DNA of 64,000 nucleotides from Desulfatibacillum alkenivorans DSM 16219. GTDB lineage: Bacteria > Desulfobacterota > Desulfobacteria > Desulfobacterales > Desulfatibacillaceae. The number at the start of each line of letters is the position of its first letter. Position 1 is the first letter of the stretch. The notes below the pieces were generated by a model. That model ran no database searches and was not told the origin of the DNA. It was given only the letters and a program-made list of their open reading frames with translations. The stretch covers positions 1 through 64,000 of the forward strand of contig NZ_FQZU01000004.1 in assembly GCF_900142135.1 (NCBI RefSeq), given 5' to 3'. The position numbers were made by a program, and so were the translations under genes. Of the stretch, positions 16,995 to 26,184 are shown piece after piece.

Positions 16995-17996
16995 ATGAAG
17001 ATAGAGTGCTCAAGTTGCCATAAAAAATATAATATTCCTGATGAGAAGCTCCCCAAGGATAAATCCATTAGCTTAAAGTGTCCGGCCTGCCAAAATCTCA
17101 TAACCATCAATCCTCCGGCGCAGGCGCCGCCCATAAACACGCTGCCGGAAGGGGAAGCCCTGAAAAAGGCCATTGTCAAAGGGGTTAAGGATCTGCCGCC
17201 CATGCCCCAGGTTATCCACAAAGCCCGGAAAGTCATGGCCGACCCCAATTCCAGCTTTCAGGATTTGGCCATTGTCCTGGTGACGGACCAGGCCATCGCC
17301 GCCAAGGTGCTTAAAATCGCCAATTCGCCGTTTTACGGGCTTTCCGGCACGGTTTCCACCATTCAGCAGGCTTCAGTGGTTTTGGGGCAAAAGACTCTGA
17401 ACGAAATTCTGACCATGGCTTCCGCCTCCCAGCTTTTGGACAAGCCCATGCCGGGATACGGCATGGACCCCGGCGAATTTTGGAGGCACTCCCTGCTGGT
17501 GGCCTTTGGCGCCCGCATCATTACAGGCCGCGCCAAGCCCCATTTGGCCGAGGACGCTTTCGCCGCCGGCCTGACCCATGACGCAGGCAAGATGGCCCTG
17601 GAACCCTATGTTGCGGAGCGCAAGGAAATGTTTCGGCGTTTGGCAGCCAGAGGCATGAGCTTTTTGGAGGCGGAAAAGACCATTTTGGGATTCGACCATT
17701 GCGAAATCGCCGGCGAAGTTTGCAAGTCATGGAAAATGCCGGAAAATATAACCACAGCCATCCGATTTCACCATTATCCGTCCAAGTCGGACGGCGATTT
17801 CCTGTCCTACGCCCTGCATATCGCCGACACCTTGGCTCTGAATTGCAGCCTGGATTTTTCCTTTGACGAAGTGGAAACCTCGTTCGAGGACGGCGCTTTG
17901 GAATTTCTGGATCTCACCCAGGAGGAAGCCCTGAAAATTGAGGCTCTTATGCTGGAATCCGTCCAGAAAACCACCGAAACCATTCAAGCTGAATAA
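16995..17996 (+). CDS. Zinc-ribbon HDOD-domain signalling protein
   Basis: A 333-residue protein. Residues 5-32 form a zinc ribbon with C5-x2-C8 and C29-x2-C32 (MJ0042/zinc_ribbon_5 type). Residues about 65-255 form an HDOD domain: LPPMPQVIHKARKVM, then VLVTDQAIAAKVLKIANSPFYG, and AGLTHDAGKMAL, where the HD pair is followed by G/K as in HDOD proteins. HDOD proteins act in signalling, motility and post-transcriptional control, usually without phosphodiesterase activity. A probable sigma-54 promoter precedes it, which suggests control by an NtrC-type activator, for example the one at 28557 or another in the genome. Confidence 0.85.
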   Translation: MKIECSSCHKKYNIPDEKLPKDKSISLKCPACQNLITINPPAQAPPINTLPEGEALKKAIVKGVKDLPPMPQVIHKARKVMADPNSSFQDLAIVLVTDQAIAAKVLKIANSPFYGLSGTVSTIQQASVVLGQKTLNEILTMASASQLLDKPMPGYGMDPGEFWRHSLLVAFGARIITGRAKPHLAEDAFAAGLTHDAGKMALEPYVAERKEMFRRLAARGMSFLEAEKTILGFDHCEIAGEVCKSWKMPENITTAIRFHHYPSKSDGDFLSYALHIADTLALNCSLDFSFDEVETSFEDGALEFLDLTQEEALKIEALMLESVQKTTETIQAE

Positions 17997-18003
17997 CCGC
18001 AAT

Positions 18004-18033
18004 GGGGGCCGTCCAATGGGACCGGCCTCCTTT
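18004..18033 (+). terminator. Possible terminator after HDOD gene
   Basis: GGCCG/CGGCC arms with TCC/GGA closing a 4-base loop and one bulge lie 10 bp after the stop and are followed by TTTCCC. The T-run is weak. Confidence 0.35.
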
Positions 18034-18264
18034 CCCGCCCTCTGCCTTTTTACATGCCCCTGGCTTTGATCTTCTGGTTGTGCTATTTTTTCCTATCCTT
18101 TACGTTAGTTGCGCCTTGCTTCAAATAATCGGGGCGAGAACGGATTTTTAGAGGGGACATGAACTTATCTCTGCAAAGCGTAAATATACTATGCATGACG
18201 ATTGAGACAAGTATCGTGTCCCCCCGCATTCCTGGACAATCGGGATGAATACGGACAGGCGGCC

Positions 18265-19380
18265 ATGAAAATCTGCTACATCGGAAATCCGAACGACGCG
18301 CATGCCTGGCGCTGGGCGAGAAACCTGGCCGCCTGGGGATATGACGTCCACTTTGTGGGCTGCGAAAAACGCGGCGTGGAAATTCCTCCGGGCGTGGCGT
18401 TTTATGACCTGGCCGGGCGCTTCAACCTGCCTAAAATCCGGTTCGCAGCCTACGGCGCGGCGTTATTCGCCTTGGTGAGAAAATTGAAGCCCGACGTGCT
18501 CCACGCCCACACGGCCTTTGGAGCGGGCTGGCCCACGCCCATGGCGCTTTGGCGGCCCACGGCTCTTTCCGTGCACGGATCGGATTTATTTTTGCTGGAG
18601 CAGACCTCCGTATTTCATCAGACGCTCACAAAAGCGGCCCTTAACCGGGCGGACAAAATCCTTTGCGTTTGCGACGAGCTAAAAAACAAGGCCCTGGAGC
18701 TTGGCGTGCCCGAGTCCAAGCTGGAGGTCATTTATCTGGGGGTGGACACGGACGCGTTCCGGCCGGATGAGCCTGACGAATCCTTTAGGCGAAAACTGGA
18801 CCTGGGGGAGGGGCCGGTTTTTTACCTGTGCCGCATGTTGGAGCCTTTGTATCATCCCATGACTGCGGCCCAGGCCTTTGGCGAGGTCCATAAAAAAAAT
18901 CCAAACGCGCGTCTGCTCGTCCCCTTGACTCGAGCCAGGAAAGACCTGCTGGCCGAGTTCAAGGACTGCCTGGCCGAGAGCGGAGCGCTTGAAGCCGTTC
19001 GTTTTTTGGACAACGTGGAGGACGACCGGCAAATGGCCAACCGGTATCAAATTTCCCTGGCGTCCATATCCCTGGCTGGATCGGACAGCGTGTCCCAGTC
19101 GGTCCGGGAATCCATGGCCTGTGCAACGCCCGTTATTGCGGGGGACATCCCGGCCATGCGCGCTTCGGTGAAGGACGGCCATGACAGCCTGTTGGTCCCC
19201 ATGAACGATCCCGGCGCCCTGGCCGAGGCCATGCTGAGATTGGCGGAGGACAAAACCCTGCACCAAAAGTTGAGCCACAACGCCCTGACGTTCGTACAGG
19301 AGAACTGCTCCATGGAAGTGCAAAAAAAACGGCTGGAACTTTTTTATAATGAATTAGCGGCGAAAAAGGCGGCCAAATGA
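18265..19380 (+). CDS. GT4-family glycosyltransferase
   Basis: A 371-residue GT-B glycosyltransferase. The N-terminal Rossmann half starts MKICYIGNPNDAHAWRWARN and includes LKPDVLHAHTAFGAGW and LSVHGSDL, which suggest an acceptor/donor cleft. The C-terminal half has VIYLGVDTDAFRP and the E-x7-E-like VRESMACATPVIAGDIPA, typical of retaining GT4 enzymes. I chose the ATG at 18265; the ORF extends to 18202 but without a ribosome site. Its stop overlaps the start of the next glycosyltransferase (ATGA), so they likely act in the same glycan assembly step series, such as LPS or exopolysaccharide, which cannot be specified. Confidence 0.87.
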   Translation: MKICYIGNPNDAHAWRWARNLAAWGYDVHFVGCEKRGVEIPPGVAFYDLAGRFNLPKIRFAAYGAALFALVRKLKPDVLHAHTAFGAGWPTPMALWRPTALSVHGSDLFLLEQTSVFHQTLTKAALNRADKILCVCDELKNKALELGVPESKLEVIYLGVDTDAFRPDEPDESFRRKLDLGEGPVFYLCRMLEPLYHPMTAAQAFGEVHKKNPNARLLVPLTRARKDLLAEFKDCLAESGALEAVRFLDNVEDDRQMANRYQISLASISLAGSDSVSQSVRESMACATPVIAGDIPAMRASVKDGHDSLLVPMNDPGALAEAMLRLAEDKTLHQKLSHNALTFVQENCSMEVQKKRLELFYNELAAKKAAK

Positions 19381-20498
19381 AGCATGCAGTCCATCTGACA
19401 TCCGTAAATACGCCCTTTGACACAAGAATCTTCATGAAGGAATGCCGGTCCCTGGCTCGGGCGGGATACAAAGTGTCCCTGGTCGCCCAGGCGGAAAAGG
19501 GCGGGGTGCATGACGGCGTGACTATCGTTCCCGTCCAGCCCTGCCCAAATCGCAAAGAGCGCCTAACCCGCGTGGTCCCGGACGTTTTTAAAACCGCGCT
19601 CAGCCTGAACGCGGACCTGTATCATTTTCACAACATCGAGCTGCTGCCCGTGGGGATTCTGCTGAGAGTGTTCACCCGGGCCAAGGTGGTGTACGACGCT
19701 CACGAAAATCACCCGGACAAAGTGGCGGGCAAGGCTTATATTCCGGCGCCCATTCGCAAGCTCACGGCCAGGTCCGTGGGCGCCCTGGAGCAAATCACGG
19801 TTTTTTGCATCGACGCCATCGTCACAAGCATCGGCTCCCGTCTGGCGGCCCGCTTTCCGGCGGACAAAACCGTGATCCTGGAAAACTTCGCCCTGGAAGA
19901 CATGGCCGACCTGTTCGGCAAAATTCCCCGCACCTTTGAAGGCAATACAAAAATTTTGTACACCGGAGGCCTGCGGGATCACATCGGGTCGTATCAGGTG
20001 GTGCAGGCCATGGAGCACGTTAGAACTCCCGGCGCGCACCTGACTATCATCGGCCAGGAGATCGACACCCCGGAGACCCGGGCGATAAAGCAGCTTCCCG
20101 CCTACGGAAAAAACGCCGAGTTCCTGGGCATGACGGATTTGAAAGGCGTGTACGAACACATGCACTCGGCAGCCGTGGGCTTAATGTGCCTCCAGCCCTT
20201 GTTCGGGTACGCCGACACCTCGCCCAACAAGCTCTACGAGTACATGTCCGCCGGCCTGCCCATGGTCGCCTCGGATTTTCCCTTGTGGAAAGACCTTTTG
20301 GTCAGGGATAACACCGGTCTGGCCGTGGACGCAACCGATCCCAAAGCCATTGCAAAGGCCATTGATTATCTTTTGGAAAATCCGGATGTTTGCAGAAAAA
20401 TGAGCGAAAGCGGCAAACGCCTTTTCAGGGAAAAATATTCCTGGACCTCCCAGGAAGCCAAACTGCTGGATTTGTATGAACGGCTTTTGTCGGAATAA
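19377..20498 (+). CDS. GT4-family glycosyltransferase
   Basis: A 373-residue GT-B enzyme. It starts KHAVHLTSVNTPFDTRIFMK, a form common in capsule and LPS GT4 enzymes, with LYHFHNIELLPVG and VVYDAHENHPD in the first domain. The second domain has ILYTGGLRDHIGSYQVVQAM and SPNKLYEYMSAGLPMVASDF, whose two glutamates resemble the E-x7-E donor-binding motif. It is translationally coupled to the preceding glycosyltransferase by a four-base overlap. The product is unknown. A short CCCC/GGGG hairpin and then a dispersed palindromic element follow it. Confidence 0.88.
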   Translation: MKHAVHLTSVNTPFDTRIFMKECRSLARAGYKVSLVAQAEKGGVHDGVTIVPVQPCPNRKERLTRVVPDVFKTALSLNADLYHFHNIELLPVGILLRVFTRAKVVYDAHENHPDKVAGKAYIPAPIRKLTARSVGALEQITVFCIDAIVTSIGSRLAARFPADKTVILENFALEDMADLFGKIPRTFEGNTKILYTGGLRDHIGSYQVVQAMEHVRTPGAHLTIIGQEIDTPETRAIKQLPAYGKNAEFLGMTDLKGVYEHMHSAAVGLMCLQPLFGYADTSPNKLYEYMSAGLPMVASDFPLWKDLLVRDNTGLAVDATDPKAIAKAIDYLLENPDVCRKMSESGKRLFREKYSWTSQEAKLLDLYERLLSE

Positions 20499-20551
20499 GT
20501 AGAGCCCCTCCACGGGGGTGACGAACAGCGGCGGCCCTATGAGCCTCTTTG

Positions 20552-20704
20552 TTTTGTTGGGTTTCGCGGCGTGATATCAGCCCTTTAATGCGTTTGATCA
20601 ATACGCATTTTCTGTGAGTTCCGTATTCGTCCCCGATGCTCTACCCAACCTACGTCTCACCCTGCGCGACGTAGGTTGGGTTGAGCTTGCGAAACCCAAC
20701 AAAA
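20552..20704. repeat. 153-bp palindromic element with 16-bp terminal inverted repeats
   Basis: Ends TTTTGTTGGGTTTCGC (20552-20567) and its exact complement (20689-20704). Inside, a 14-bp perfect hairpin (ACCCAACCTACGTC 20643-20656, GACGTAGGTTGGGT 20668-20681) lies near the right end. The GTAGGTTGGGTT...GCGAAACCCAAC sequence is a widespread intergenic repeat in bacteria. It has no coding capacity and is MITE-like in form. Confidence 0.75.
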
Positions 20705-20734
20705 TCAAGACTTAATGCCTCTTTGCATACTTGT

Positions 20735-21247
20735 TCATTCTCGCCTTAGTTTAGAAAGATCAAGCGAATAGCCGCCGTCGCCGGGAAAGTTGGTTCCAAT
20801 CCCTTCGGAGAAAAGAAATCCTGTGGTCGTTTGAAAAGCATCGTCAAATTCATTCAATTTTTCGCTGACCGAAAAGATATCATAGGACAATGAATCGGCG
20901 GTTTCGTGGAACCATTCCAAAAATGGCTCCAATAATTGGGCGTCCATAAAAAAAATCCCGCCGGTATCCACATATATTGGCCCTTCGGAATTACTTTGTA
21001 TGGCGGAGTAGGGGACAATATACTTACCCGGCGCAAAGTCTGGGATGGAAAAGACTGCCGGGTCATTGGCCGGATCAACGGCGGAAAGCCGGTTTGTTTT
21101 GAGCATGACAATGGTTTCTGTTTCCACTGTTATGCAGCCTTCGGCGCCTTCCTGCTTTCCGCGACGGTTTGATCGTTTTTTGAACAGAAATAGTGCAATA
21201 CCCAGTACAGCGAAAATCGACGCCCCGAACATAACAAGATTTGCCAT
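20735..21247 (-). CDS. Membrane-anchored protein of unknown function
   Basis: A 170-residue protein with one N-terminal membrane helix (ANLVMFGASIFAVLGIALFLF), followed by a basic stop-transfer KKRSNRRGKQ. The rest (about 30-170) is a soluble, probably cytoplasmic, acidic domain with no motif I recognise (DTGGIFFMDAQLLEPFLEWF is distinctive). I chose the ATG at 21247, which has a GGAGGGA site. A start at 21277 would put 10 residues before the helix and overlap the yebC terminator. It lies downstream of yebC on the same strand but behind a terminator, so it is probably a separate unit. Confidence 0.65.
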   Translation of the reverse strand: MANLVMFGASIFAVLGIALFLFKKRSNRRGKQEGAEGCITVETETIVMLKTNRLSAVDPANDPAVFSIPDFAPGKYIVPYSAIQSNSEGPIYVDTGGIFFMDAQLLEPFLEWFHETADSLSYDIFSVSEKLNEFDDAFQTTTGFLFSEGIGTNFPGDGGYSLDLSKLRRE

Positions 21248-21275
21248 TGCTCCCTCCAGGCAGTCTATTTCAAAC

Positions 21276-21314
21276 AAAAGGGAAAACCCGTCATCAACAG
21301 GTTTTCCCCTTTTA
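21276..21314 (-). terminator. Terminator after yebC
   Basis: Arms built on AAAAGGGAAAACC and GGTTTTCCCCTTTT pair with one bulged base around a short loop, 48 bp past the yebC stop. The minus strand runs TTTTG after the stem. Confidence 0.6.
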
Positions 21315-21361
21315 CATCAAATATATGAAACCTGGGCGACTGATCCGCCCGGAACAGCTTT

Positions 21362-22105
21362 TTAGTCTTCCCCGAAGGCGTCGTCCGGGATGTCCGCGCT
21401 GGTGTAGACGTTTTGCACGTCGTCGCAGTCATCCAGGGTCTGAAGCAGACGGACCATTTGTTCGGCTTCCTTGCCGGTGACTTCCACCGTGTTCTGGGGG
21501 AGTTTGGTGACCGAGGCGTCTTCGGTTTCGATGCCGGCTGCGTCAATGGCTTCCTTGACCGCATCGTAATCATCGGGCAGGGTGATTACTTCAAATACAT
21601 CGCCGGCTTCCCGCACGTCTTCTGCGCCGGCTTCCAGGGCGATTTCCATGAGGGTGTCTTCGTCCGTCACGCTTTTGTTGACGACAATGTAGCCTTTTTT
21701 ATCGAACATCCAGGCCACGCAGCCGGCTTCGCCCAGGCTGCCGCCGCACTTGGAGAATATGTGGCGGATTTCCGCGGCCGCGCGGTTTTTGTTGTCGGTC
21801 AGGGATTCCACCAGAACGGCGCCGCCGCCGGGGCCGTAGCCTTCGTACTGGAATTCCTCGTAGTTCACGCCTTCCAGTTCGCCGGTGCCTTTTTTAATGG
21901 CGCGCTCCCAGTTGTCCTTGGGCATGTTTTCAGACTTGGCGGCGTTGATGGCCGTGCGAAGGCGGGGGTTTGCGTCCGGATCGCCGCCCCCCATGCGGGC
22001 GGCTATGGTGATTTCCTTGATCAGCTTGGAGAAGACCTTGCCGCGCTTGGCGTCGGCTGCGCCCTTCTTATGTTTGATGGTTGACCATTTATTATGTCCT
22101 GACAT
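21362..22105 (-). CDS. yebC: YebC/PmpR-family regulator (translation/transcription factor)
   Basis: A 247-residue protein of full family length with the universal start [20 protein letters not shown] and the later motifs [26 protein letters not shown] and [17 protein letters not shown]. YebC proteins have been described as DNA-binding regulators. More recent work on homologues points to relief of ribosome stalling at proline stretches. The gene overlaps rlmE by 14 bases, so both are made from one message. Confidence 0.93.
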   Translation of the reverse strand: MSGHNKWSTIKHKKGAADAKRGKVFSKLIKEITIAARMGGGDPDANPRLRTAINAAKSENMPKDNWERAIKKGTGELEGVNYEEFQYEGYGPGGGAVLVESLTDNKNRAAAEIRHIFSKCGGSLGEAGCVAWMFDKKGYIVVNKSVTDEDTLMEIALEAGAEDVREAGDVFEVITLPDDYDAVKEAIDAAGIETEDASVTKLPQNTVEVTGKEAEQMVRLLQTLDDCDDVQNVYTSADIPDDAFGED

Positions 22106-22715
22106 GGGATCCTCCTTTTTTGCTCCAGCCCACTACGTAGATCTCCCGGCTTTGTTTGCGGGTGCTTTCGGGCTTGAAAATTTTATGTTTGGTAAAATAT
22201 TTTTTTACATCCTTTATAAACGCATCAAATCCTTCGCCCTGGAAAATCTTGCAGACAAACGAGCCTCCGGGCTTGAGGACGGTGATCGCCGTGGCCAGCG
22301 CCGATTCGCACAAGGCCGCGGACTTGAGGGCGTCCACGTTCTTGATGCCCGTGGTGTTGGGCGCCATGTCGCTCAGCACCACGTCAAAATCCCTGCCGAT
22401 TTCGTCCAGGAATTCCTGGGTCAGTTCAAACGCGTCGCCCTGAATAAATTGGGCGTTCGGCTTGTCCGGTTGATCCATGGGCTTGAGATCCAGGCCGATG
22501 ACCCGGCCTGAGTCGCCCACTATTTGGGAAGCGTATTTGAGCCACGACCCCGGAGCGCAGCCAAGGTCCAGGACCTTCTGGCCGGGCCGGAGGATCTTCC
22601 ACCGTTTTTGCATTTCCTCCAGTTTAAACACAGAGCGGGCGGGAAAGCCGGCCTTTTGGGCTTTGTCTGTGTAATGATCCCGCCAAAGGTTTTTGCCCTT
22701 TTTCTTTGATTTCAT
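22092..22715 (-). CDS. rlmE: 23S rRNA (uridine-2'-O) methyltransferase RlmE/FtsJ
   Basis: A 207-residue SAM-dependent methyltransferase that modifies U2552 of 23S rRNA. It has [13 protein letters not shown], the SAM-binding [14 protein letters not shown], and the catalytic tetrad K-D-K-E pattern: Lys in RSVFKLEE, Asp in [11 protein letters not shown], Lys in [11 protein letters not shown], and Glu in a late strand (SREIYVV). The overlap with yebC gives a ribosome-related operon. The start at 22715 is the only ATG before the conserved DHYTDKAQK segment. Confidence 0.93.
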   Translation of the reverse strand: MKSKKKGKNLWRDHYTDKAQKAGFPARSVFKLEEMQKRWKILRPGQKVLDLGCAPGSWLKYASQIVGDSGRVIGLDLKPMDQPDKPNAQFIQGDAFELTQEFLDEIGRDFDVVLSDMAPNTTGIKNVDALKSAALCESALATAITVLKPGGSFVCKIFQGEGFDAFIKDVKKYFTKHKIFKPESTRKQSREIYVVGWSKKGGSHVRT

Positions 22716-22845
22716 ATAAGAAAAAACTCCTTGAAAGTCAATATGCTCCGGTTTTCTACTTGGGAATTGTCACAGTTTCACCCGGCTTTCAACCAAAACC
22801 GGCTTTTTGTAAAAAATAAACCATCCAACCGGACTCTGATTGGGG

Positions 22846-24216
22846 CTAAAACAAGTGCTCCAAGGCCTGACTGACGGATTTTACGCCCACCACCTTCACC
22901 CCGGAGGGCGGCCGCAGGTTGCGCAGGCTGGAGGCGGGGGCCAGGCATTGCTCAAAGCCCATTTTGGCGGCTTCCTTGATGCGGGTTTCCATCTGCCCCA
23001 CGCCGCGGATTTCTCCGGTCAGGCCCACCTCCCCCATGAGGACCGTATCCCGGGGCACGGGCCTGTCCAAAAAGCTGGAAGCCACGGCGCCCACCATGGC
23101 AAGGTCCACGGCCGGCTCCGTCACCCGGACTCCGCCGGCCACGTTCATGAACACGTCCTGATCCATCAAGGGCATGCCGACTTTTTTTTCCAGGACGGCC
23201 ACCAAAAGCGCCACCTTGTTGGAGTCCAGGCCCAGAACGGTGCGGCGCGGGCTGGCGAAGCTGGATGTGCTGGCAAGCGCCTGGATTTCCAGCAGGATAG
23301 GGCGGGAGCCCTCCAGGCTGGCCGTGACCGCCGAACCCGAGGCGTGCTCCGGCCTTTCGGATAAAAACACGGCGCTGGGGTTGCTCACTTCCATAAGGCC
23401 GTGTTCGGCCATTTCAAAAACCCCGATTTCGTTTGTGGAGCCGAACCGGTTTTTAACGGCCCGCAACACCCGGTAAATATGATTCCGCTCCCCTTCAAAA
23501 TAAAGCACCGTGTCCACCATGTGCTCCAGAAGGCGCGGCCCGGCAATGGCCCCGTCCTTGGTCACATGGCCCACAAGAAAGGTGGGGATGCCGGTTTTCT
23601 TGGCGTGCATGGCCAGTTTAAAAGTGACTTCCCGAACCTGGCTGACCGAACCCGGGGCCGAGGTCAGGTCCTGGCTGTACAAGGTCTGGACCGAGTCCAA
23701 AACCACGGCCTGGGGCTTTTCCTGATCCAACACGTCCAGAATCTGCTCCAGGACGATTTCACTGTATACAAACAGGTTGGGATTGGCCGACCCGGTGCGC
23801 TGGCTTCTCAGTTTGATCTGCCTGACGGACTCCTCGCCGGATACGTACAAAACTTTCATGCCCGCATAAGCCAGGGACTGCATGGTCTGCAGCATCAAAG
23901 TAGACTTGCCGATGCCCGGATCTCCGCCGATTAGCACCATGGACCCGGCCACAAGCCCCCCGCCCAGAACCCGGTCCAACTCCATGATGCCCGTGGCCAG
24001 GCGATCCTCCACAATCCCGTCCACGGAGTCAATGGGCACGGGCCGCGATTCCGGCCCTGACAGGTCAAAGTGGGCCTTGGCTGCCGATGATGGAGCCTTG
24101 GGCTTGCCTTCCACCATGCTGTGCCACTGGCCGCAATCCGGGCACTTGCCCATCCACTTTGGGGTGGTGTATCCACAATCCTGACAGGTGAATACTGTTT
24201 TTTGAGCTTTTTTCAT
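22846..24216 (-). CDS. radA: DNA repair protein RadA
   Basis: A 456-residue RadA, a RecA-like helicase that promotes branch migration during recombination. The N-terminal zinc finger is C-x2-C...C-x2-C (CQDCGYTTPKWMGKCPDCG). Walker A is GGDPGIGKST, the RadA-specific motif is KNRFGSTNE, and the C-terminal half is the Lon-protease-like domain (VAGGVRVTEPAVDLAMVGA). I chose the ATG at 24216 with AGGAGA upstream; the frame extends to 24273 without support. Confidence 0.94.
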   Translation of the reverse strand: MKKAQKTVFTCQDCGYTTPKWMGKCPDCGQWHSMVEGKPKAPSSAAKAHFDLSGPESRPVPIDSVDGIVEDRLATGIMELDRVLGGGLVAGSMVLIGGDPGIGKSTLMLQTMQSLAYAGMKVLYVSGEESVRQIKLRSQRTGSANPNLFVYSEIVLEQILDVLDQEKPQAVVLDSVQTLYSQDLTSAPGSVSQVREVTFKLAMHAKKTGIPTFLVGHVTKDGAIAGPRLLEHMVDTVLYFEGERNHIYRVLRAVKNRFGSTNEIGVFEMAEHGLMEVSNPSAVFLSERPEHASGSAVTASLEGSRPILLEIQALASTSSFASPRRTVLGLDSNKVALLVAVLEKKVGMPLMDQDVFMNVAGGVRVTEPAVDLAMVGAVASSFLDRPVPRDTVLMGEVGLTGEIRGVGQMETRIKEAAKMGFEQCLAPASSLRNLRPPSGVKVVGVKSVSQALEHLF

Positions 24217-24413
24217 GGAATAATCTCCTGGCTGAAGCGTCTCAAAGCATGCATTTGGGGTTGTTTTAACCACAACAAGGGGCTATTATTACCCCCTGAA
24301 GAAAAAATTGGGTAAAATACTCCCATTATGTGCTTGAGACCGTGCTCCGGTTCTGGTACACTTTACCGTCGTATTATTCTCCGGTCAAAAATTTTCACCG
24401 GGAGCAGTTAGGC

Positions 24414-24437
24414 ATGGCGGTACAGAGTCCGATATGA
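24414..24437 (+). CDS. Seven-codon upstream ORF coupled to PHP gene
   Basis: ATG GCG GTA CAG AGT CCG ATA TGA starts 9 bases after GGGAG, and its TGA overlaps the ATG of the PHP gene (ATGA at 24434-24437). The PHP gene lacks its own clear Shine-Dalgarno site, so translation through this leader peptide may deliver ribosomes to it. The sequence supports only the arrangement. Confidence 0.3.
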   Translation: MAVQSPI

Positions 24438-25234
24438 GTTTGATTGATTATCATGTGCACACCTCCTTGTGCAACCACGCCAAAGGGGAAATGGAAGCCT
24501 ATGTGCAACAAGCGGTCAAGTTGGGGCTTGCGGAGATTTGCTTTCTGGACCACCTGACCCTGAGGCCGGACGGCAGTTTTTTGTCCATGAGCCCAGGGGA
24601 GGTTCCTTTGTATCACCGGGCCGTAAAAAGGCTGGCGGCGAAATACGAAGACCGCATCCGGGTCAAGGCGGGCCTGGAAGTGGACTTTGACCTGGAAACC
24701 ATGGAGCAGGCCATGGAGATCGTGGATTCCCATTCCTTTGACGCCATTGGCGGGTCGGTGCATTTTATCGGGGAATGGAACATGGTTTCCCATAAGGAAC
24801 GGGATAATTGCCCTTTCCGGGAATGCGAGGACATGTTCGCCGAGTATCTGGATCATCTGGAGACCATGGCCGAGCATTCCTTTTTTGACTTTTTATGCCA
24901 TCTGGACGTGGTGGGCAAGTTCGGAGACAGCCCCCAAGACCGGATGGAAGGCCGTTGGGACCAGGTGATTGCCGTAATCGCCGGCAAAGGCCTTGCGGTG
25001 GAGATCAACACCAGCGGCAAGCGCCACCCCAAAGGGGAGATTTATCCCAGCCTGTGGCTGCTGAAAAAGCTGAACCAGGCGGGAGTCCCCGTCACCCTGG
25101 GGAGCGACGCCCATTCCCCCAAGCAGGTGGGCATGGATTTTGACGAGGCCGTTTCCCTGGCCCGGGAAGCGGGATACCATAGTTTGGCGACTTTCTCCCA
25201 TCGCATTCGGGGAGAAGTCAGCCTGAGCCCTTAA
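24434..25234 (+). CDS. PHP-domain histidinol-phosphatase (HisK type)
   Basis: A 266-residue PHP metallophosphoesterase. The first metal motif YHVHTSLCNHAKG is at residues 6-18. Others are DHLTL (near 38), GLEVDF (near 78), GSVHF (near 105), CHLDVV (near 156) and the last, TLGSDAHSPKQVG (near 222). These together give the trinuclear site of HisK-like histidinol phosphatases (TIGR01856 type). This is the non-orthologous alternative to HisB/HisN in histidine synthesis, but PHP proteins of this size can act on other phosphoesters. No his genes are nearby. See the coupled mini-ORF at 24414. Confidence 0.82.
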   Translation: MSLIDYHVHTSLCNHAKGEMEAYVQQAVKLGLAEICFLDHLTLRPDGSFLSMSPGEVPLYHRAVKRLAAKYEDRIRVKAGLEVDFDLETMEQAMEIVDSHSFDAIGGSVHFIGEWNMVSHKERDNCPFRECEDMFAEYLDHLETMAEHSFFDFLCHLDVVGKFGDSPQDRMEGRWDQVIAVIAGKGLAVEINTSGKRHPKGEIYPSLWLLKKLNQAGVPVTLGSDAHSPKQVGMDFDEAVSLAREAGYHSLATFSHRIRGEVSLSP

Positions 25235-25314
25235 CAGGGCTTGATTTTTAAACGGAGGGCGAACCCGGGCGGCTTGCGGCGCCGAGTTCGCCGAAATGTG
25301 TTGGGAGCGTGTTT

Positions 25315-26184
25315 GTGTTAAACCGGTTTGTTGGATTGTTCGCAGCCCTTATTCTGGCTTGTTTGTCCGCAGCCCCGGCAATGGCGTCCGAGCCTGCGCC
25401 GCCTCCTTTTGAAGCCTTGAAGAAAAGGTTGATCCGGGACGGCTTCACCGAGGCCCAACTGGATAAAATTTACGGCGCGGAGAACGTAAAGCTGGACTTA
25501 TCCGTGGCGACGGTGTACTTCCGCCACAATGAATCCAAGCTGAATTACGACCAGTTTTTAAAGGACAAACCCATCGCCGGCGCCCGGGCTTACATGAAGG
25601 AGCACCAGGCCGACCTGGACGCGGCGGAAAAATCTTACGGCGTGGACAAGGAGGTCATCACCGCCATTCTGATGGTGGAGACCCGCCTGGGCGGATACGT
25701 GGGGACAAAGCCGGTTATCAACACCTTATCCACCCTGGCCGCTTTATCCGAGCAGGAGAAAAAGGATCAATTGTTTGACGCCGTGTCCCAAAAGAAAAAG
25801 ACGACCAAGAAAAAGGTGGAGTCCTGGGCCGATAGAAAATCCTCCTGGGCTTACAAGGAGTTAAAGGCCTTTCTCAGGCATCTGGACCCGGAGGAAGCCG
25901 ATCCGGCCAGGATCAAAGGCTCCTTTGCCGGCGCCATGGGGTATTCCCAGTTTATGCCCTCCAATATTTCCGTGCACGGAGCGGACGGAAGCGGAGACGG
26001 CAAGGTGGATTTGTTCACCCATTCCGACGCGATAGCCAGCATAGGGAAGTACTTGAAAAACCATGGCTGGAAGCCGGGAATGGATGCCGAGAACATGAAG
26101 AAAGTATTATTATCATACAATAATAGCACGTATTACGCCAACACGCTGTTGAGAATACGGGCGGTCCTGAAGGGGGCGTCTTGA
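25315..26184 (+). CDS. Lytic murein transglycosylase (MltB/GH103-like)
   Basis: A 289-residue exported enzyme that cleaves peptidoglycan between MurNAc and GlcNAc. The signal peptide LFAALILACLSAAPAMAS is followed directly by the catalytic region. ILMVETRLGGYVG holds the catalytic Glu, and FAGAMGYSQFMPSN and DAIASIGKYLKNHGW are typical MltB motifs. There is no lipobox, so it is probably soluble and periplasmic. The GTG at 25315 (7 bases after GGGAG) is a better start than the GTG at 25309. The next gene starts within its stop codon. Confidence 0.88.
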   Translation: MLNRFVGLFAALILACLSAAPAMASEPAPPPFEALKKRLIRDGFTEAQLDKIYGAENVKLDLSVATVYFRHNESKLNYDQFLKDKPIAGARAYMKEHQADLDAAEKSYGVDKEVITAILMVETRLGGYVGTKPVINTLSTLAALSEQEKKDQLFDAVSQKKKTTKKKVESWADRKSSWAYKELKAFLRHLDPEEADPARIKGSFAGAMGYSQFMPSNISVHGADGSGDGKVDLFTHSDAIASIGKYLKNHGWKPGMDAENMKKVLLSYNNSTYYANTLLRIRAVLKGAS

